DNA of 64,000 nt, from assembly GCA_051954955.1 (NCBI GenBank), contig JBQCHF010000021.1:36322-100321 (forward strand), in the 5' to 3' direction. Shown here in pieces: positions 16,949 through 25,440 of the stretch (the first letter of the stretch is position 1; each line of letters opens with the position of its first letter). The position numbers were made by a program, and so were the translations under genes. Source of the DNA: JBQCHF01 sp051954955. Lineage in GTDB: Bacteria; Actinomycetota; Actinomycetes; Motilibacterales; Motilibacteraceae. The notes under the pieces are model-generated. The model was given only the letters and a program-made list of their open reading frames with translations, made no database searches and was not told the DNA's origin.

Positions 16949-18349
16949 TCAGCCGGAGGCGTCGCTGCTGCGGGCGGCGTCGGCGACGGCGGTGGCGACG
17001 GTCGTGACCAGGTCGGGGTGGAAGACGCTGGGCACGATGTACTGCGGGTTGAGCTCGTGCTCGCCCACCACGCCGGCCAGCGCCCGGGCCGCCGCGAGCA
17101 GCACCTCCGTGGTGACCGAACGGCTGCCGGCGTCGAGCAGGCCGCGGAAGACGCCCGGGAAGGCCAGCACGTTGTTGATCTGGTTCGGGTGGTCGCTGCG
17201 GCCGGTGGCGACGACGGTGGCGGTCTCGGCGGCCACCTCAGGGTCGACCTCCGGGACCGGGTTGGCCAGCGCGAAGACGATTGCGTCCGAGGCCATGGTC
17301 GAGATGTCCTCGCCGTCGAGCAGGTCGCCGGCCGAGACGCCGACGAACACGTCCGCGCCGCGCACGGCGCCCTTGAGGTCGCCGGTGTAGTTCTCCCGGT
17401 TGGTGTTCTCCGCGATCCACCGCATGGCGGGGCTGAGGTCGTCGCGGCCCAGGTGCACGGCGCCCTTGACGTCGCACACGACGACGTCCTTGGCGCCGGC
17501 GGCCAGCAGCAGCGACAGGATGGCGGTGCCGGCGGCGCCCGCGCCGGACATGGAGATCCGCACCTGCGAGAGCTCCTTGTCCACCACCCGCAGGGCGTTG
17601 AGCAGCGCGGCCAGCACCACGATCGCGGTGCCGTGCTGGTCGTCGTGGAAGACCGGGATGTCGAGCAGCTCGCGCAGGCGACGCTCCACCTCGAAGCAGC
17701 GCGGGGCGCTGATGTCCTCGAGGTTGATGCCGGCGAATCCGGGGGCGATGAGCTGGATGGTGCGCACCAGCTCGTCGGTGTCCTGGGTGTCCAGGCAGAT
17801 CGGGAAGGCGTCGATGCCGGCGAACCGCTTGAACAGCGCCGCCTTGCCCTCCATCACCGGCAGCGCCGGGATGGCGCCGAGGTTGCCCAGCCCGAGCACG
17901 GCCGAGCCGTCGGTGACCACGGCCACGGTGTTGCGCTTGATGGTGAGCCGGCGGGCGTCGTCGGGGTTCTCCGCCAGCGCCTGGCTCACCCGCGCGACAC
18001 CGGGCGTGTAGACCATCGAGAGGTCGTCCCGGTTGCGCAGGGGGACCTTGGGGGTGACCTCGATGGTGCCGCCGAGGTGCACCAGGAACGTGCGGTCGCT
18101 GACCTTGCCGACCCGCACCCCGTCCACGGCCCGCATCGCGTCCACCAGGACACCGGCGTGCTGGACGTCGCGGGCGGCCACGGTGATGTCGACGACGAGG
18201 TGCTCGCGGCCGGACTCGGTGACGTCGATCGCGGTGACGTGGCCGCCGGCCTGCTCGACGGCGGTGGCCAGCCGGCTCACGGCGTGGCCGCGGGCCGGGG
18301 CCTCGAGCCGGACGGTGACGGAGTTGGAGACGGAGGGCGCGCCAGGCAT
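16949..18349 (-). CDS. NAD-dependent malic enzyme with N-terminal ACT-like domain
   Basis: Converts malate to pyruvate and CO2. About 466 residues: an N-terminal ACT-like regulatory domain (SNSVTVRLEAPARG, residues 5-80), then the malic enzyme core beginning VPLRNRDDLSMVYTPGVARVS, a Lys-containing segment MEGKAALFKRFAGIDAFP, divalent-metal ligands in INLEDISAPRCFE and FHDDQHGTAIV, and the nucleotide site ISMSGAGAAGTAI. Start 18349 or 18361: AAGGAG lies 1 base from the ATG at 18361 and 13 bases from the ATG at 18349. I use 18349. Faces the hydrolase gene divergently. Confidence 0.94.
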   Translation of the reverse strand: MPGAPSVSNSVTVRLEAPARGHAVSRLATAVEQAGGHVTAIDVTESGREHLVVDITVAARDVQHAGVLVDAMRAVDGVRVGKVSDRTFLVHLGGTIEVTPKVPLRNRDDLSMVYTPGVARVSQALAENPDDARRLTIKRNTVAVVTDGSAVLGLGNLGAIPALPVMEGKAALFKRFAGIDAFPICLDTQDTDELVRTIQLIAPGFAGINLEDISAPRCFEVERRLRELLDIPVFHDDQHGTAIVVLAALLNALRVVDKELSQVRISMSGAGAAGTAILSLLLAAGAKDVVVCDVKGAVHLGRDDLSPAMRWIAENTNRENYTGDLKGAVRGADVFVGVSAGDLLDGEDISTMASDAIVFALANPVPEVDPEVAAETATVVATGRSDHPNQINNVLAFPGVFRGLLDAGSRSVTTEVLLAAARALAGVVGEHELNPQYIVPSVFHPDLVTTVATAVADAARSSDASG

Positions 18350-18465
18350 GGGCGGAATCATGCTCCTTGGCCCCTGCGGGATGGCAACGGGGTCGGGCCA
18401 TTCTTGAGGAACCCGTGGCTGCGGCCCGGGCCGAGGGCGGGCGGCCACCGCGAGGAGCCCCTAAC

Positions 18466-19377
18466 GTGCCCGGCATGACCGACCCTTCGCGACAGCAGAC
18501 CGGGCGTCCCCCCGCCACCCCCTGGGAGCAGGAGCATCGGAGCGTCCGGCTGGCCGACGGCCTGACCCTCGACGTCCACCTGCTCGGCCCCGCCGACGGG
18601 CCGGTGGCCCTGCTGCTGCACGGTTTCCCGCAGGGTGCGGCGTGCTGGCACGCGGTGGCGCCGCGCCTGGCCGAGGCCGGGCTGCGGGTGGTGGTGCCGG
18701 ACCAGCGCGGCTACTCCCCCGGGGCGCGCCCCGACGACGCGGCCGGCTATGCCCTCCCGGCGGTGGTGGTCGACGCGGTGGCGGTGCTGGACGACGTCGC
18801 GGGGCCCGGTGCGGGCGAGCGGGCTCTCGTCGTCGGGCACGACTGGGGCGCGATCGCGGCCTGGGGCCTGGCCGGCCACCACCCCGACCGGGTGCGCGCG
18901 CTGGTGGCGGTCTCGCTGCCGCACCCGCGGGCCTACGGCGCCGCGCTGCGCGCCGACCCGGACCAGCAGGCCCGATCGGCCTACATGCGGCTGTTCCGCG
19001 AGGTCGGCCACGCCGAGGACGTGCTGCTGGCCGACGACGCCGCGCGGCTGCGCGCGATGTACGACGGCAGCGGGCTCCCGGCCGACCAGGTGGACGCCTA
19101 CGTCGAGCCGTTCACCGACCGCGCCCTGCTGACCGGCGCGCTGGGCTGGTACCGCGCCATGACCGGCCCCGAGTTCGCCGCCGTCCCCGACGTCGAGGTG
19201 CCGACCACGTTCCTGTGGGGCGAGCAGGACCTCGCCGTGAGCCGCCGTGCCGCCGAGCTGTGCGGGGACTTCGTGACCGGCCCCTACCGGTTCGAGCCGC
19301 TGGCCGGTGCGAGCCACTGGCTGCCGGACACCCACGCCGACGCCGTGGTGGCGGCGGCGCTCGCTCTCATGTCGTGA
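18466..19377 (+). CDS. Alpha/beta hydrolase, epoxide-hydrolase-like
   Basis: A 303-residue cytoplasmic hydrolase. The oxyanion segment is LLLHGFPQGAACW, the nucleophile elbow is GHDWGA with Asp as nucleophile, and the C-terminal catalytic His is in GASHWLPDTHAD. HGFP plus GHDWG is the pattern of epoxide hydrolases; haloalkane dehalogenase is a less likely alternative. GTG at 18466 is 8 bases from GAGGAG and is preferred over the ATG at 18475. Ends in a convergent gap that contains repeats. Confidence 0.88.
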   Translation: MPGMTDPSRQQTGRPPATPWEQEHRSVRLADGLTLDVHLLGPADGPVALLLHGFPQGAACWHAVAPRLAEAGLRVVVPDQRGYSPGARPDDAAGYALPAVVVDAVAVLDDVAGPGAGERALVVGHDWGAIAAWGLAGHHPDRVRALVAVSLPHPRAYGAALRADPDQQARSAYMRLFREVGHAEDVLLADDAARLRAMYDGSGLPADQVDAYVEPFTDRALLTGALGWYRAMTGPEFAAVPDVEVPTTFLWGEQDLAVSRRAAELCGDFVTGPYRFEPLAGASHWLPDTHADAVVAAALALMS

Positions 19378-19436
19378 TCATGCAGGAACGGTGACGGGCT
19401 CTCGGTTCCTGGAGTTCCGGCGCCGGCACGCGAGAT

Positions 19437-19459
19437 GGGGAAAGGCGTTGGTGACGGGG
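19437..19459 (+). repeat. Intergenic repeat copy 1 (core GGCGYTGGTGACGGG)
   Basis: Member of a dispersed family found ten times between 19.4 and 36.5 kb, always outside well-supported genes. This copy reads GGCGTTGGTGACGGGG after a GGGGAAA lead (the beta subtype). It lies in the convergent gap between the hydrolase and the old yellow enzyme and has no inverted partner in this gap. Confidence 0.75.
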
Positions 19460-19526
19460 CAGCGGGCGGGCGGTGGCGTCGGGCGGCCCGGCTGCGGCCT
19501 CAAGGGACTCTTGAAGATCAGCGGCG

Positions 19527-19581
19527 TTGGGTGAGGGGCACCCTGTGCCAATAGGTTTGGCACAGGGTGCCCCTCACCCAA
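19527..19581. repeat. Perfect 25-base inverted repeat with TAGGT loop
   Basis: Two 25-base arms (19527-19551 and 19557-19581) are exact reverse complements, separated by the 5-base loop TAGGT. The arms begin TTGGGTGAGGGGCACC. It lies 31 bases from the stop of the minus-strand old yellow enzyme and 150 bases beyond the stop of the plus-strand hydrolase, so it could end transcription in both directions, although there is no T-run. Related hairpins with the same loop occur at 34762-34908. Confidence 0.95.
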
Positions 19582-19612
19582 GAGCGAGCGGTCGGGGGAG
19601 GTCAGCGCAACG

Positions 19613-20680
19613 TCACGGGCGCGGCTTGGCCCGCTCGTACTGCACCGGCCAGGCGACGTCGTCGCCGAGCTCGGTGAAGGCGCGAAGCGGCCAGTGCGGG
19701 TCGCGGAGCAGCTCGCGAGCGAGCAGGACGGCGTCGGCGGCGCCGGTGGCCAGGACGTCCTCGGCCTGCTTGGGCTCGGTGATCATGCCGACGGCGCCGG
19801 TGGGGAGGCCGGCCTCGCGGCGGATCCGCTCGGCGAAGGGGACCTGGTAGCCGGGGCCGACCGGGATCTGGGCGTCGGGGACCAGGCCGCCGGTGGAGAC
19901 GTCGAGCAGGTCGACGCCGCGCTCGCGCAGCCGGCGGGCCAGCTCCACGGTCTGGTCGCCGTCCCAGCCGCCCTCGGCCCAGTCGGTAGCCGACACCCGC
20001 ACCAGCAGCGGCTTGTCCTCGGGCCACTCGGCCCGCACCGCCTCGACGACCTCGAGCGGGAAGCGCAGCCGCTCCTCCAGGCCGCCGCCGTAGCCGTCGG
20101 TGCGCTGGTTGGACAGCGGCGAGAGGAACTGGTGCAGCAGGTAGCCGTGCGCGGCGTGGATCTCGACGACGTCGAAGCCGACCGCGTGCGCCCGACGGGC
20201 CGCGGCCACGAAGCCGTCGACGACGTTGATCATGTCGGCGCGGGTCATCTCGCGCGGGGTGTCGTAGCCGCCGAAGGCGAGCGCGGAGGGCGCCTCGGTG
20301 GTCCAGCCGCCCTCGTCGTGCGGCACGCTGCCCCGGCCCTCCCACGGCACCCGGGTGGAGGCCTTGCGCCCGGCGTGCGCCAGCTGCACGCCCGCGGCGG
20401 CGCCCTGTGCCTTCACGAAGCGCACGATCGGCGCCCAGGCCTGGGCCTGCTCGTCGTCCCAGAGCCCGGTGTCCTGCGGGCTGATCCGACCGCGCGGCGA
20501 GACGGCGGTCGCCTCGGCGATCACCAGGCCGGCCCCGCCGCGGGCCAGCGAGCCGAGGTGGACCAGGTGCCAGTCCTGCGGGACGCCGTCCACGGCGGAG
20601 TACTGGCACATGGGCGAGACCCAGGCGCGGTTCCGGATGGTGAGACCGCGCAGGGCGTAGGGCTGGGACAGCAGGCTCAT
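19613..20680 (-). CDS. NADH:flavin oxidoreductase, YqjM-class old yellow enzyme
   Basis: A 355-residue FMN ene-reductase acting on activated C=C bonds. YqjM-class marks are visible: the redox-tuning Cys in SPMCQYS, the flavin segment GLVIAEATAVSPRGRIS, the substrate-binding pair in IHAAHGYLLHQFLSPLSNQRTD.GYGG, and the C-terminal phosphate-binding VGMITEPKQAEDVLATG. The start at 20680 (MSLLSQPYAL) fits the family; no clear ribosome site precedes it. Divergent from a 70-residue membrane protein. Confidence 0.94.
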   Translation of the reverse strand: MSLLSQPYALRGLTIRNRAWVSPMCQYSAVDGVPQDWHLVHLGSLARGGAGLVIAEATAVSPRGRISPQDTGLWDDEQAQAWAPIVRFVKAQGAAAGVQLAHAGRKASTRVPWEGRGSVPHDEGGWTTEAPSALAFGGYDTPREMTRADMINVVDGFVAAARRAHAVGFDVVEIHAAHGYLLHQFLSPLSNQRTDGYGGGLEERLRFPLEVVEAVRAEWPEDKPLLVRVSATDWAEGGWDGDQTVELARRLRERGVDLLDVSTGGLVPDAQIPVGPGYQVPFAERIRREAGLPTGAVGMITEPKQAEDVLATGAADAVLLARELLRDPHWPLRAFTELGDDVAWPVQYERAKPRP

Positions 20681-20765
20681 GCCAGGCCCAACCACGGTCA
20701 CGCCCCGTCACTTCCCGGTTTGCAGCCCCCGATCCGGGGCGATAGGTGCTGCCGGAGGAGATGAC

Positions 20766-20978
20766 ATGGCTGTGCTCGCCCTGTTCCTGCCCGTGGTCCT
20801 GCTCGGCGCGCTGCTCGGGCTCGCCCGGGTGGAGGAGTGGACCACCCCGCGCCGCCCGGCGACCCCGGGCCACGACGGCTCGCCCGCCGAGGGCGAAGGT
20901 CGCACCGTCGACCTGCGCGACAGGGCGGCGCCGGCCGTCGCGGAGGCCGCCGCGGGGGTCAGTGCGACGGCAGTCTGA
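20766..20978 (+). CDS. Small membrane protein, unknown function
   Basis: A 70-residue protein: one strongly hydrophobic helix at residues 2-20 (VLALFLPVVLLGALLGLA) followed by a charged, Pro/Ala-rich cytoplasmic or extracellular tail. GGAGGAG lies 5 bases before the ATG at 20766, which is strong support. The end overlaps the convergent Rcp1-like gene by 20 bases. No family is recognised. Confidence 0.65.
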   Translation: MAVLALFLPVVLLGALLGLARVEEWTTPRRPATPGHDGSPAEGEGRTVDLRDRAAPAVAEAAAGVSATAV

Positions 20979-21387
20979 CGATGCTCACGAAGAAGTCGTC
21001 GATCTTGCGGACGACCTCGATGAACCGCTCGAAGTCGACCGGCTTGGTCACGTAGGCGTTCGCGTGGAGGGCGTAGCTGCGCAGCACGTCCTCCTCGGCC
21101 TCCGACGTCGTCAGCACCACCACGGGGATCCGGCGCAGCTCCTCGTGCTCCTTGATCGCGGCGAGCACCTCCCGCCCGTCCATCCGCGGCAGGTTGAGGT
21201 CGAGCAGGATCAGGTCCGGCGTCGGCGAGCCGGCGTACTCCCCCTCCTTGAGCAGGAACGACATCGCGTCGACGCCGTTGCTGACCACGTGCAGGGTGTT
21301 GCGGACCTTGTGATCCTCGAACGCCTCCCGGGTCATCAGCACGTCGCCCGGGTCGTCCTCGACCAGCAGCACCTCGATGGGGTTCAC
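20959..21387 (-). CDS. Rcp1-like single-domain response regulator
   Basis: A 142-residue receiver without output domain: acidic pocket VEDDPGD, phospho-acceptor Asp in LILLDLNLPRMDG, conserved Thr in VLTTSEAEED and Lys in YVTKPVDF. The VEDDPGD start and the extended alpha4 region are typical of Rcp1-type partners of phytochrome-like kinases. The GTG start overlaps the upstream kinase stop by 4 bases, so it is the last gene of a three-gene operon and probably receives phosphate from that kinase. Confidence 0.93.
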   Translation of the reverse strand: MNPIEVLLVEDDPGDVLMTREAFEDHKVRNTLHVVSNGVDAMSFLLKEGEYAGSPTPDLILLDLNLPRMDGREVLAAIKEHEELRRIPVVVLTTSEAEEDVLRSYALHANAYVTKPVDFERFIEVVRKIDDFFVSIVRLPSH

Positions 21388-23021
21388 AGCGCGGCCTTCT
21401 CCTCCTCCGCCACGGACGCGGCGGCTCGGTCCGTCGGTCCACCCTCGCCGTCGGACTGACGGGTCGCCGTGGCGAGCGGGCTCGCCACCGGGAGGGTGAA
21501 GTGGAAGGTCGTGCCGTGCTCGACAGAGGTGTCGAGCCAGATCCGCCCACCGTGGTGCTCGATGATCTTCCGGCACAGCGCCAGGCCGATGCCGGTGCCC
21601 TCGTACTCGTCCTTCGCGTGCAGCCGCTGGAAGATGACGAAGATCCGCTCGGCGTACTGCGGCTCGATGCCGATCCCGTTGTCGGCGACCGAGAACTCCC
21701 AGTCCTTCCCCACCTGCCGGGCGCCCACGTGCACCCGCGGCTCCTGCTCGCCGCGGAACTTCACCGCGTTGCTCACCAGGTTCTGGAACACCTGGGTGAG
21801 CAGCGGCGCCTCGCCGACCACGCTGGGCAGCGGGTCGCTGGTGACCTGCGCCCCGGACTCGGTGAGAATCAGGTCGAGGTTGCGCAGCGCCCGGGCCAGG
21901 CACTCGCCGAGGTCCACCTCGCTCACCCCGGTGGACAGGCGCCCCACCCGGGAGAAGGACAGCAGGTCGTTGATGAGCTGCTGCATGCGCTTGGCGCCGT
22001 CCACCGCGAACTCGATGTACTGGTCCGCGCGATCGTCGAGCTGGCCCTTGTAGCGCTTCTCCAGCAGCTGGCAGAAGCTGGCCACCTTGCGCAGCGGCTC
22101 CTGCAGGTCGTGGCTGGCCACGTAGGCGAACTGCTCGAGGTCGCGGTTGCTGCGCCGCAGCTCCTCGGCCTGCTCCTCCACCTGCCCGCGGGCCTGCTCG
22201 GCCGCGGACTTGGCCTCCTCGACGACGGCCAGCTGGGCCAGCAGCCCGCGCCGCATCGCCTCGACGTCGGCGCCCAGGGCCTGGAACTCGGGCGGGCCGT
22301 GCGCGACCACCTCGTGCTGGAGGTCGCCCGAGGAGACCTCGCGGGTCTCCGCGGCGAGCCCCTCGATCGGCCCGGTGACCCAGCGGCGCAGCGCCCGCCA
22401 CAGCCCGACGCCGACGAACGCCGCGCCGACCGCACCGCCGAGCACGACGCCGAGCAGGATGCGCACGCGCGAGCGCGCCTGATCCACGGCCCGGTCCCGC
22501 GCCTCGCGCACCGTCTCGATGAACTGGGTGTAGTCCTTGCGGACGACGTCGAAGCGCTTCTTGCCCTCGGACAGCTGGGCGGTGTCCGGCCGGGCGCCCT
22601 TGTCGATCATCGCGATGGTGGGCTGGGCCCAGCCGGTGTACCAGCTCTGCGCCGCCGCCCCGGCCTTGTCCAGCGCCGCGAGGATGGCCGGGTCGTCCTG
22701 CACGGCGGCCCGCAACCGCTCGCCGTCGGTGGGCTGTCCGCTGGCCTTCTGCTTGGCGGCGTTCGCCTGCAGGTCCAGCAGCGGCTGCAGGTAGCTCCGG
22801 TCGCCGGTGAGCGCGTAGCCGCGGATGGACGTCTCGGCGTCCACGAGCGAGGTGAAGCTGTTGTTGCCGATCCGCAGCGCGTCGAAGTAGCTGTAGACCC
22901 TGCTCTGCGAGCGGTCGACGGCCGCGAGCAGCAGGGCGACGGTGGCGATGATCAGGCCGACCACGACGGCCGACACGACCAGGGCGCTGTTGAGCCGGCG
23001 ACGCAGGCTCCAGCCGGTCAC
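21384..23021 (-). CDS. CHASE3-HAMP sensor histidine kinase
   Basis: A 545-residue membrane kinase. TM1 is at about 8-32 and a CHASE3 sensory domain follows (DALRIGNNSFTSLVDAETSIRGYALTG). TM2 is near 185-208, then HAMP (RRWVTGPIEGLAAETREVSSGDL) and a coiled coil (AEQARGQVEEQAEELRRSNRDL). The HisKA domain has the phospho-His in AYVASHDLQEPLR. The HATPase_c domain has FQNLVSNAVKF, VADNGIGIEP and GTGIGLALCRKI. The HDLQEPLR box is typical of phytochrome-class kinases that use Rcp1-like partners. It overlaps the phosphatase gene before it and the receiver gene after it by 4 bases each. Confidence 0.95.
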   Translation of the reverse strand: MTGWSLRRRLNSALVVSAVVVGLIIATVALLLAAVDRSQSRVYSYFDALRIGNNSFTSLVDAETSIRGYALTGDRSYLQPLLDLQANAAKQKASGQPTDGERLRAAVQDDPAILAALDKAGAAAQSWYTGWAQPTIAMIDKGARPDTAQLSEGKKRFDVVRKDYTQFIETVREARDRAVDQARSRVRILLGVVLGGAVGAAFVGVGLWRALRRWVTGPIEGLAAETREVSSGDLQHEVVAHGPPEFQALGADVEAMRRGLLAQLAVVEEAKSAAEQARGQVEEQAEELRRSNRDLEQFAYVASHDLQEPLRKVASFCQLLEKRYKGQLDDRADQYIEFAVDGAKRMQQLINDLLSFSRVGRLSTGVSEVDLGECLARALRNLDLILTESGAQVTSDPLPSVVGEAPLLTQVFQNLVSNAVKFRGEQEPRVHVGARQVGKDWEFSVADNGIGIEPQYAERIFVIFQRLHAKDEYEGTGIGLALCRKIIEHHGGRIWLDTSVEHGTTFHFTLPVASPLATATRQSDGEGGPTDRAAASVAEEEKAAL

Positions 23022-24250
23022 GGGGACACCGACGCGCGGACGAGGCTCTCCGACAGGTTGTCGGACATCCGGGCGAGCTCGCGCACCGGGCTGTGGCTCA
23101 CCACCACCACGGCGACGTCGTCGGCGAGCTCGCCGCCGTGCAGCTGCTGGGCCTGGGCGATGAGGTGGTCGACCAGCAGCCCGGCGTCGCCGTAGTGCGG
23201 GCTGCGCACGGCGAGGTCGATCAGCCCCTCGACGCCGAGGCGCTCGGAGCCCTCCCCCACGTGCCCCTCGACCAGCCCGTCGCTGAACACCATCAGCCGC
23301 CAGCCCGGCTCCAGCTGCAAGGTCCGGCTGCCCCACACCACCCCCGGCAGCACCCCCAGGGCGGGTCCGACCAGGTCGTCCGGCAGCTGCTCTGGCTTGG
23401 CCGCCAGCAGCAGCGGCGCGGGGTGGCCGGCCAGGAACAGCCGGGCGCTGGTGCGGTCGGTCTCGACGACGAGCATCGCCAGCGTGGCGAACACCTCGTC
23501 GCTGCGCCGCTCGCGCACCAGGACGTCCTCCAGCACCGGCAGCAGCCGGTCGCGCTCGACCCCGGAGAGGACCAGCGTGCGCCAGGCGATGCGCAGGCAC
23601 ACCCCCAGGGCGGCCTCGTCCGGGCCGTGCCCGGCGACGTCGCCGAGGAGCACGTGCAGCCGGCCGTCGTCGGTCTCCACCACGTCGTAGAAGTCGCCGC
23701 CGAGCACGGCGTCGCGGCCGGGCCGGTAGCGGGTGACCACGTCGACGCTGCCGTCGCCCACCTGCGGCACCGCCAGCAGCCCGCGCTCGAGACGGGCGTT
23801 CTCGGCGGCTCGCAGCTCGCTCTCGTAGAGCCGCCGCAGCTGCTCGTCGGCTCGCTTGCGCTCGATGGCGTAGCGGATGGCCCGGGCCAGCAGCTGCCCG
23901 TCGACCTGCCCCTTGACCAGGTAGTCCTGGGCGCCGGCGGCCACGGCGGCGATGCCCCGGTGCTCGTCGGCGTGCCCGGTGAGCACGATGACCGCGGTCT
24001 CGCGGGCGGCGTCGATGACCGCGCGCACCGCGTCGATGCCGCTCACGTCGGGCAGGCCGAGGTCGAGCACGACGCAGGCGTAGCCGTCGTCCAGGGTGGC
24101 GCGCGCCTCGGCCACGCTGCGGGCCCGCGCCAGCTCGACCGCCGCGCCGGCGTCCTCGAGCAGCTCTTCGACGAGCAGGGCGTCGCCCTCGTCGTCCTCC
24201 ACGAGGAGCACGCGGGTCGCGACCGCGACGGCCTCGCCCAGCTCGTCCAC
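23018..24250 (-). CDS. Receiver-domain PP2C (RsbU/SpoIIE-type) phosphatase
   Basis: A 410-residue two-domain signalling protein. The N-terminal receiver (VEDDEGDALL; phospho-Asp in CVVLDLGLPDVSG; Lys in YLVKGQVDG) is joined by a helical linker to a C-terminal SpoIIE/PP2C serine phosphatase domain with metal-binding acids in GGDFYDVVE, GDVAGHG, VFSDGLVEG and ELADDVAVVVV. Such proteins dephosphorylate anti-anti-sigma factors in stress-response cascades. The partner is not encoded here. GTG start. First gene of the operon with the kinase and the Rcp1-like receiver. Confidence 0.94.
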   Translation of the reverse strand: MDELGEAVAVATRVLLVEDDEGDALLVEELLEDAGAAVELARARSVAEARATLDDGYACVVLDLGLPDVSGIDAVRAVIDAARETAVIVLTGHADEHRGIAAVAAGAQDYLVKGQVDGQLLARAIRYAIERKRADEQLRRLYESELRAAENARLERGLLAVPQVGDGSVDVVTRYRPGRDAVLGGDFYDVVETDDGRLHVLLGDVAGHGPDEAALGVCLRIAWRTLVLSGVERDRLLPVLEDVLVRERRSDEVFATLAMLVVETDRTSARLFLAGHPAPLLLAAKPEQLPDDLVGPALGVLPGVVWGSRTLQLEPGWRLMVFSDGLVEGHVGEGSERLGVEGLIDLAVRSPHYGDAGLLVDHLIAQAQQLHGGELADDVAVVVVSHSPVRELARMSDNLSESLVRASVSP

Positions 24251-24687
24251 CCGTCCCGCCTTTCCGCCCGAAGTGAGGCGATCCTAGGCAGGCGGCGACG
24301 GCGTGCCTACCCGCGGGCGGCTCCGGACGTGATCAGGACCACCCGACCGGCGGAGGCACGCGCGCCCGTCGGCCGCTCGCAGTCCGGTCGAGGCGCGGCC
24401 GGTCGCGCTCGCCGGTGCGGCCGGGAACAGGGGCGCCGGGCGGCTCGTTCGACCCGGTGACGTCGCGTCCACCGGATGCCCCGGGCCCCACCTCCTCTCG
24501 CCTCGAGCGAGCACGTGCCGAGAGGCGCAGCGGTGGGCGCGGCGGTCCTGACGGCCGTCCGGTCCCCCCACCGGGCGGCCGTCGCCGTACGGGGACGGTT
24601 CCCGATCGCACCAAACGCGGTTCGCTGTCGGCAGAGGCGCGTTCCTGCAGCCTGGCGACAGGGAACTCCTCCGGCGTGCTCCTCCCC
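24251..24687. other. Gap with no recognised gene
   Basis: This 437-base region lies between the divergent signalling operon and a small membrane-anchored protein. Open frames here are Arg/Pro/Gly-rich without family features or ribosome sites. It should contain the promoters of both flanking units, but I cannot place -35/-10 boxes confidently. No copy of the dispersed repeat was found in it. Confidence 0.5.
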
Positions 24688-25146
24688 GTGACCCGGCCGC
24701 TGGGCCCGCCGCCCCCGGTGTGGCGTCGCGCCCTGACGGCCTGGTCGCTCATGCCCGCGGTGGCGGCGACCGCGCTGCTCGCCGGCGCGGCCGGCGCAGG
24801 GGACGCGATCCACCGGGCCGAGCGGGTGGTGGCCGCCCAGCTGTCCTGGTGCGGCGTCAACGAGCGGACGGTGGCCATCGAGCAGGCGCACTGGGTGTCG
24901 ACCCGCCAGGTGGACGGCCGCGAGGCCGACGTCGTCGTGGTCCCGGTGACCGGCGACGCCGGCTGGGTGGACGGGCTCACCGTGCTGGCGCTGCCCACCG
25001 CCAGCGGCGGCTGGGAGGTGCGCCCGGGGGACGTACCCACCGCGGAGATCGTGGGCCACTGCTTCGCCGGCGGCCCGGACGGCTCCAGCGACCCCGGTGA
25101 CGGACCTCCGAGCGAGCAGGTCGACGGCGAGGGCTCGACGGGCTGA
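24688..25146 (+). CDS. Hypothetical membrane-anchored protein
   Basis: About 152 residues. A hydrophobic segment near residues 14-34 (LTAWSLMPAVAATALLAGAAGAG) looks like a signal or anchor. It is followed by a presumably extracytoplasmic domain with two Cys (SWCGVNE and GHCFAGG) and an acidic Gly/Ser tail. No family is recognised. The GTG start at 24688 is chosen because the open frame upstream has Arg/Pro-rich composition; no ribosome site is obvious. Confidence 0.55.
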   Translation: MTRPLGPPPPVWRRALTAWSLMPAVAATALLAGAAGAGDAIHRAERVVAAQLSWCGVNERTVAIEQAHWVSTRQVDGREADVVVVPVTGDAGWVDGLTVLALPTASGGWEVRPGDVPTAEIVGHCFAGGPDGSSDPGDGPPSEQVDGEGSTG

Positions 25147-25170
25147 CGGCGCCGGCGCGCGTCCCTGCGG

Positions 25171-25202
25171 TCCTGATGTCCTGATGTCCTGATGTCCTGA
25201 TG
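25171..25202. repeat. Four tandem copies of TCCTGATG
   Basis: Exactly four head-to-tail 8-base units, directly followed by repeat copy 2. It lies just downstream of the stop codon of the hypothetical protein, so copy-number change would not alter a gene. Confidence 0.95.
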
Positions 25203-25208
25203 TCGACG

Positions 25209-25381
25209 GTCGACGGCGCTGGTGACGGGCGCGGGGAGCGGCGGCTCGCCTCCCGCGGCCGGCTCACGTCGGATCTTGAGGCGCTGTGCACCCAGCTGAG
25301 CGTGGATGTGCATCAAGATCCGCCGCGAGCCGGCGACGAAGAGCGGCCCTGATCACGGCTGCTCCCGTCACCAGCGCCGTT
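25209..25381. repeat. Intergenic element bounded by repeat copies 2 and 3
   Basis: Copy 2 (25209-25229, plus orientation) and copy 3 (25364-25381, inverted) border a 173-base element in a convergent gap. Inside, 25259-25279 and 25313-25333 form an imperfect 21-base inverted repeat (18 matches) containing GGATCTTGA / TCAAGATCC, which could fold into a stem with a 33-base loop. The layout of outer short inverted repeats around an inner hairpin recalls REP/BIME or MITE-type elements. No transposase is present. Confidence 0.75.
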
Positions 25382-25440
25382 CCAGCACCTACGGACCGCT
25401 GCCGGCGTCGTGGATCACGCAGAGCGGCGAGCCGGCCCGG

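Noticed and set aside
24415..24687. N-terminal extension of the membrane-anchored hypothetical protein
   Set aside because: The upstream frame is Arg/Pro/Gly-rich and lacks a ribosome site; the signal-like helix begins shortly after GTG 24688.
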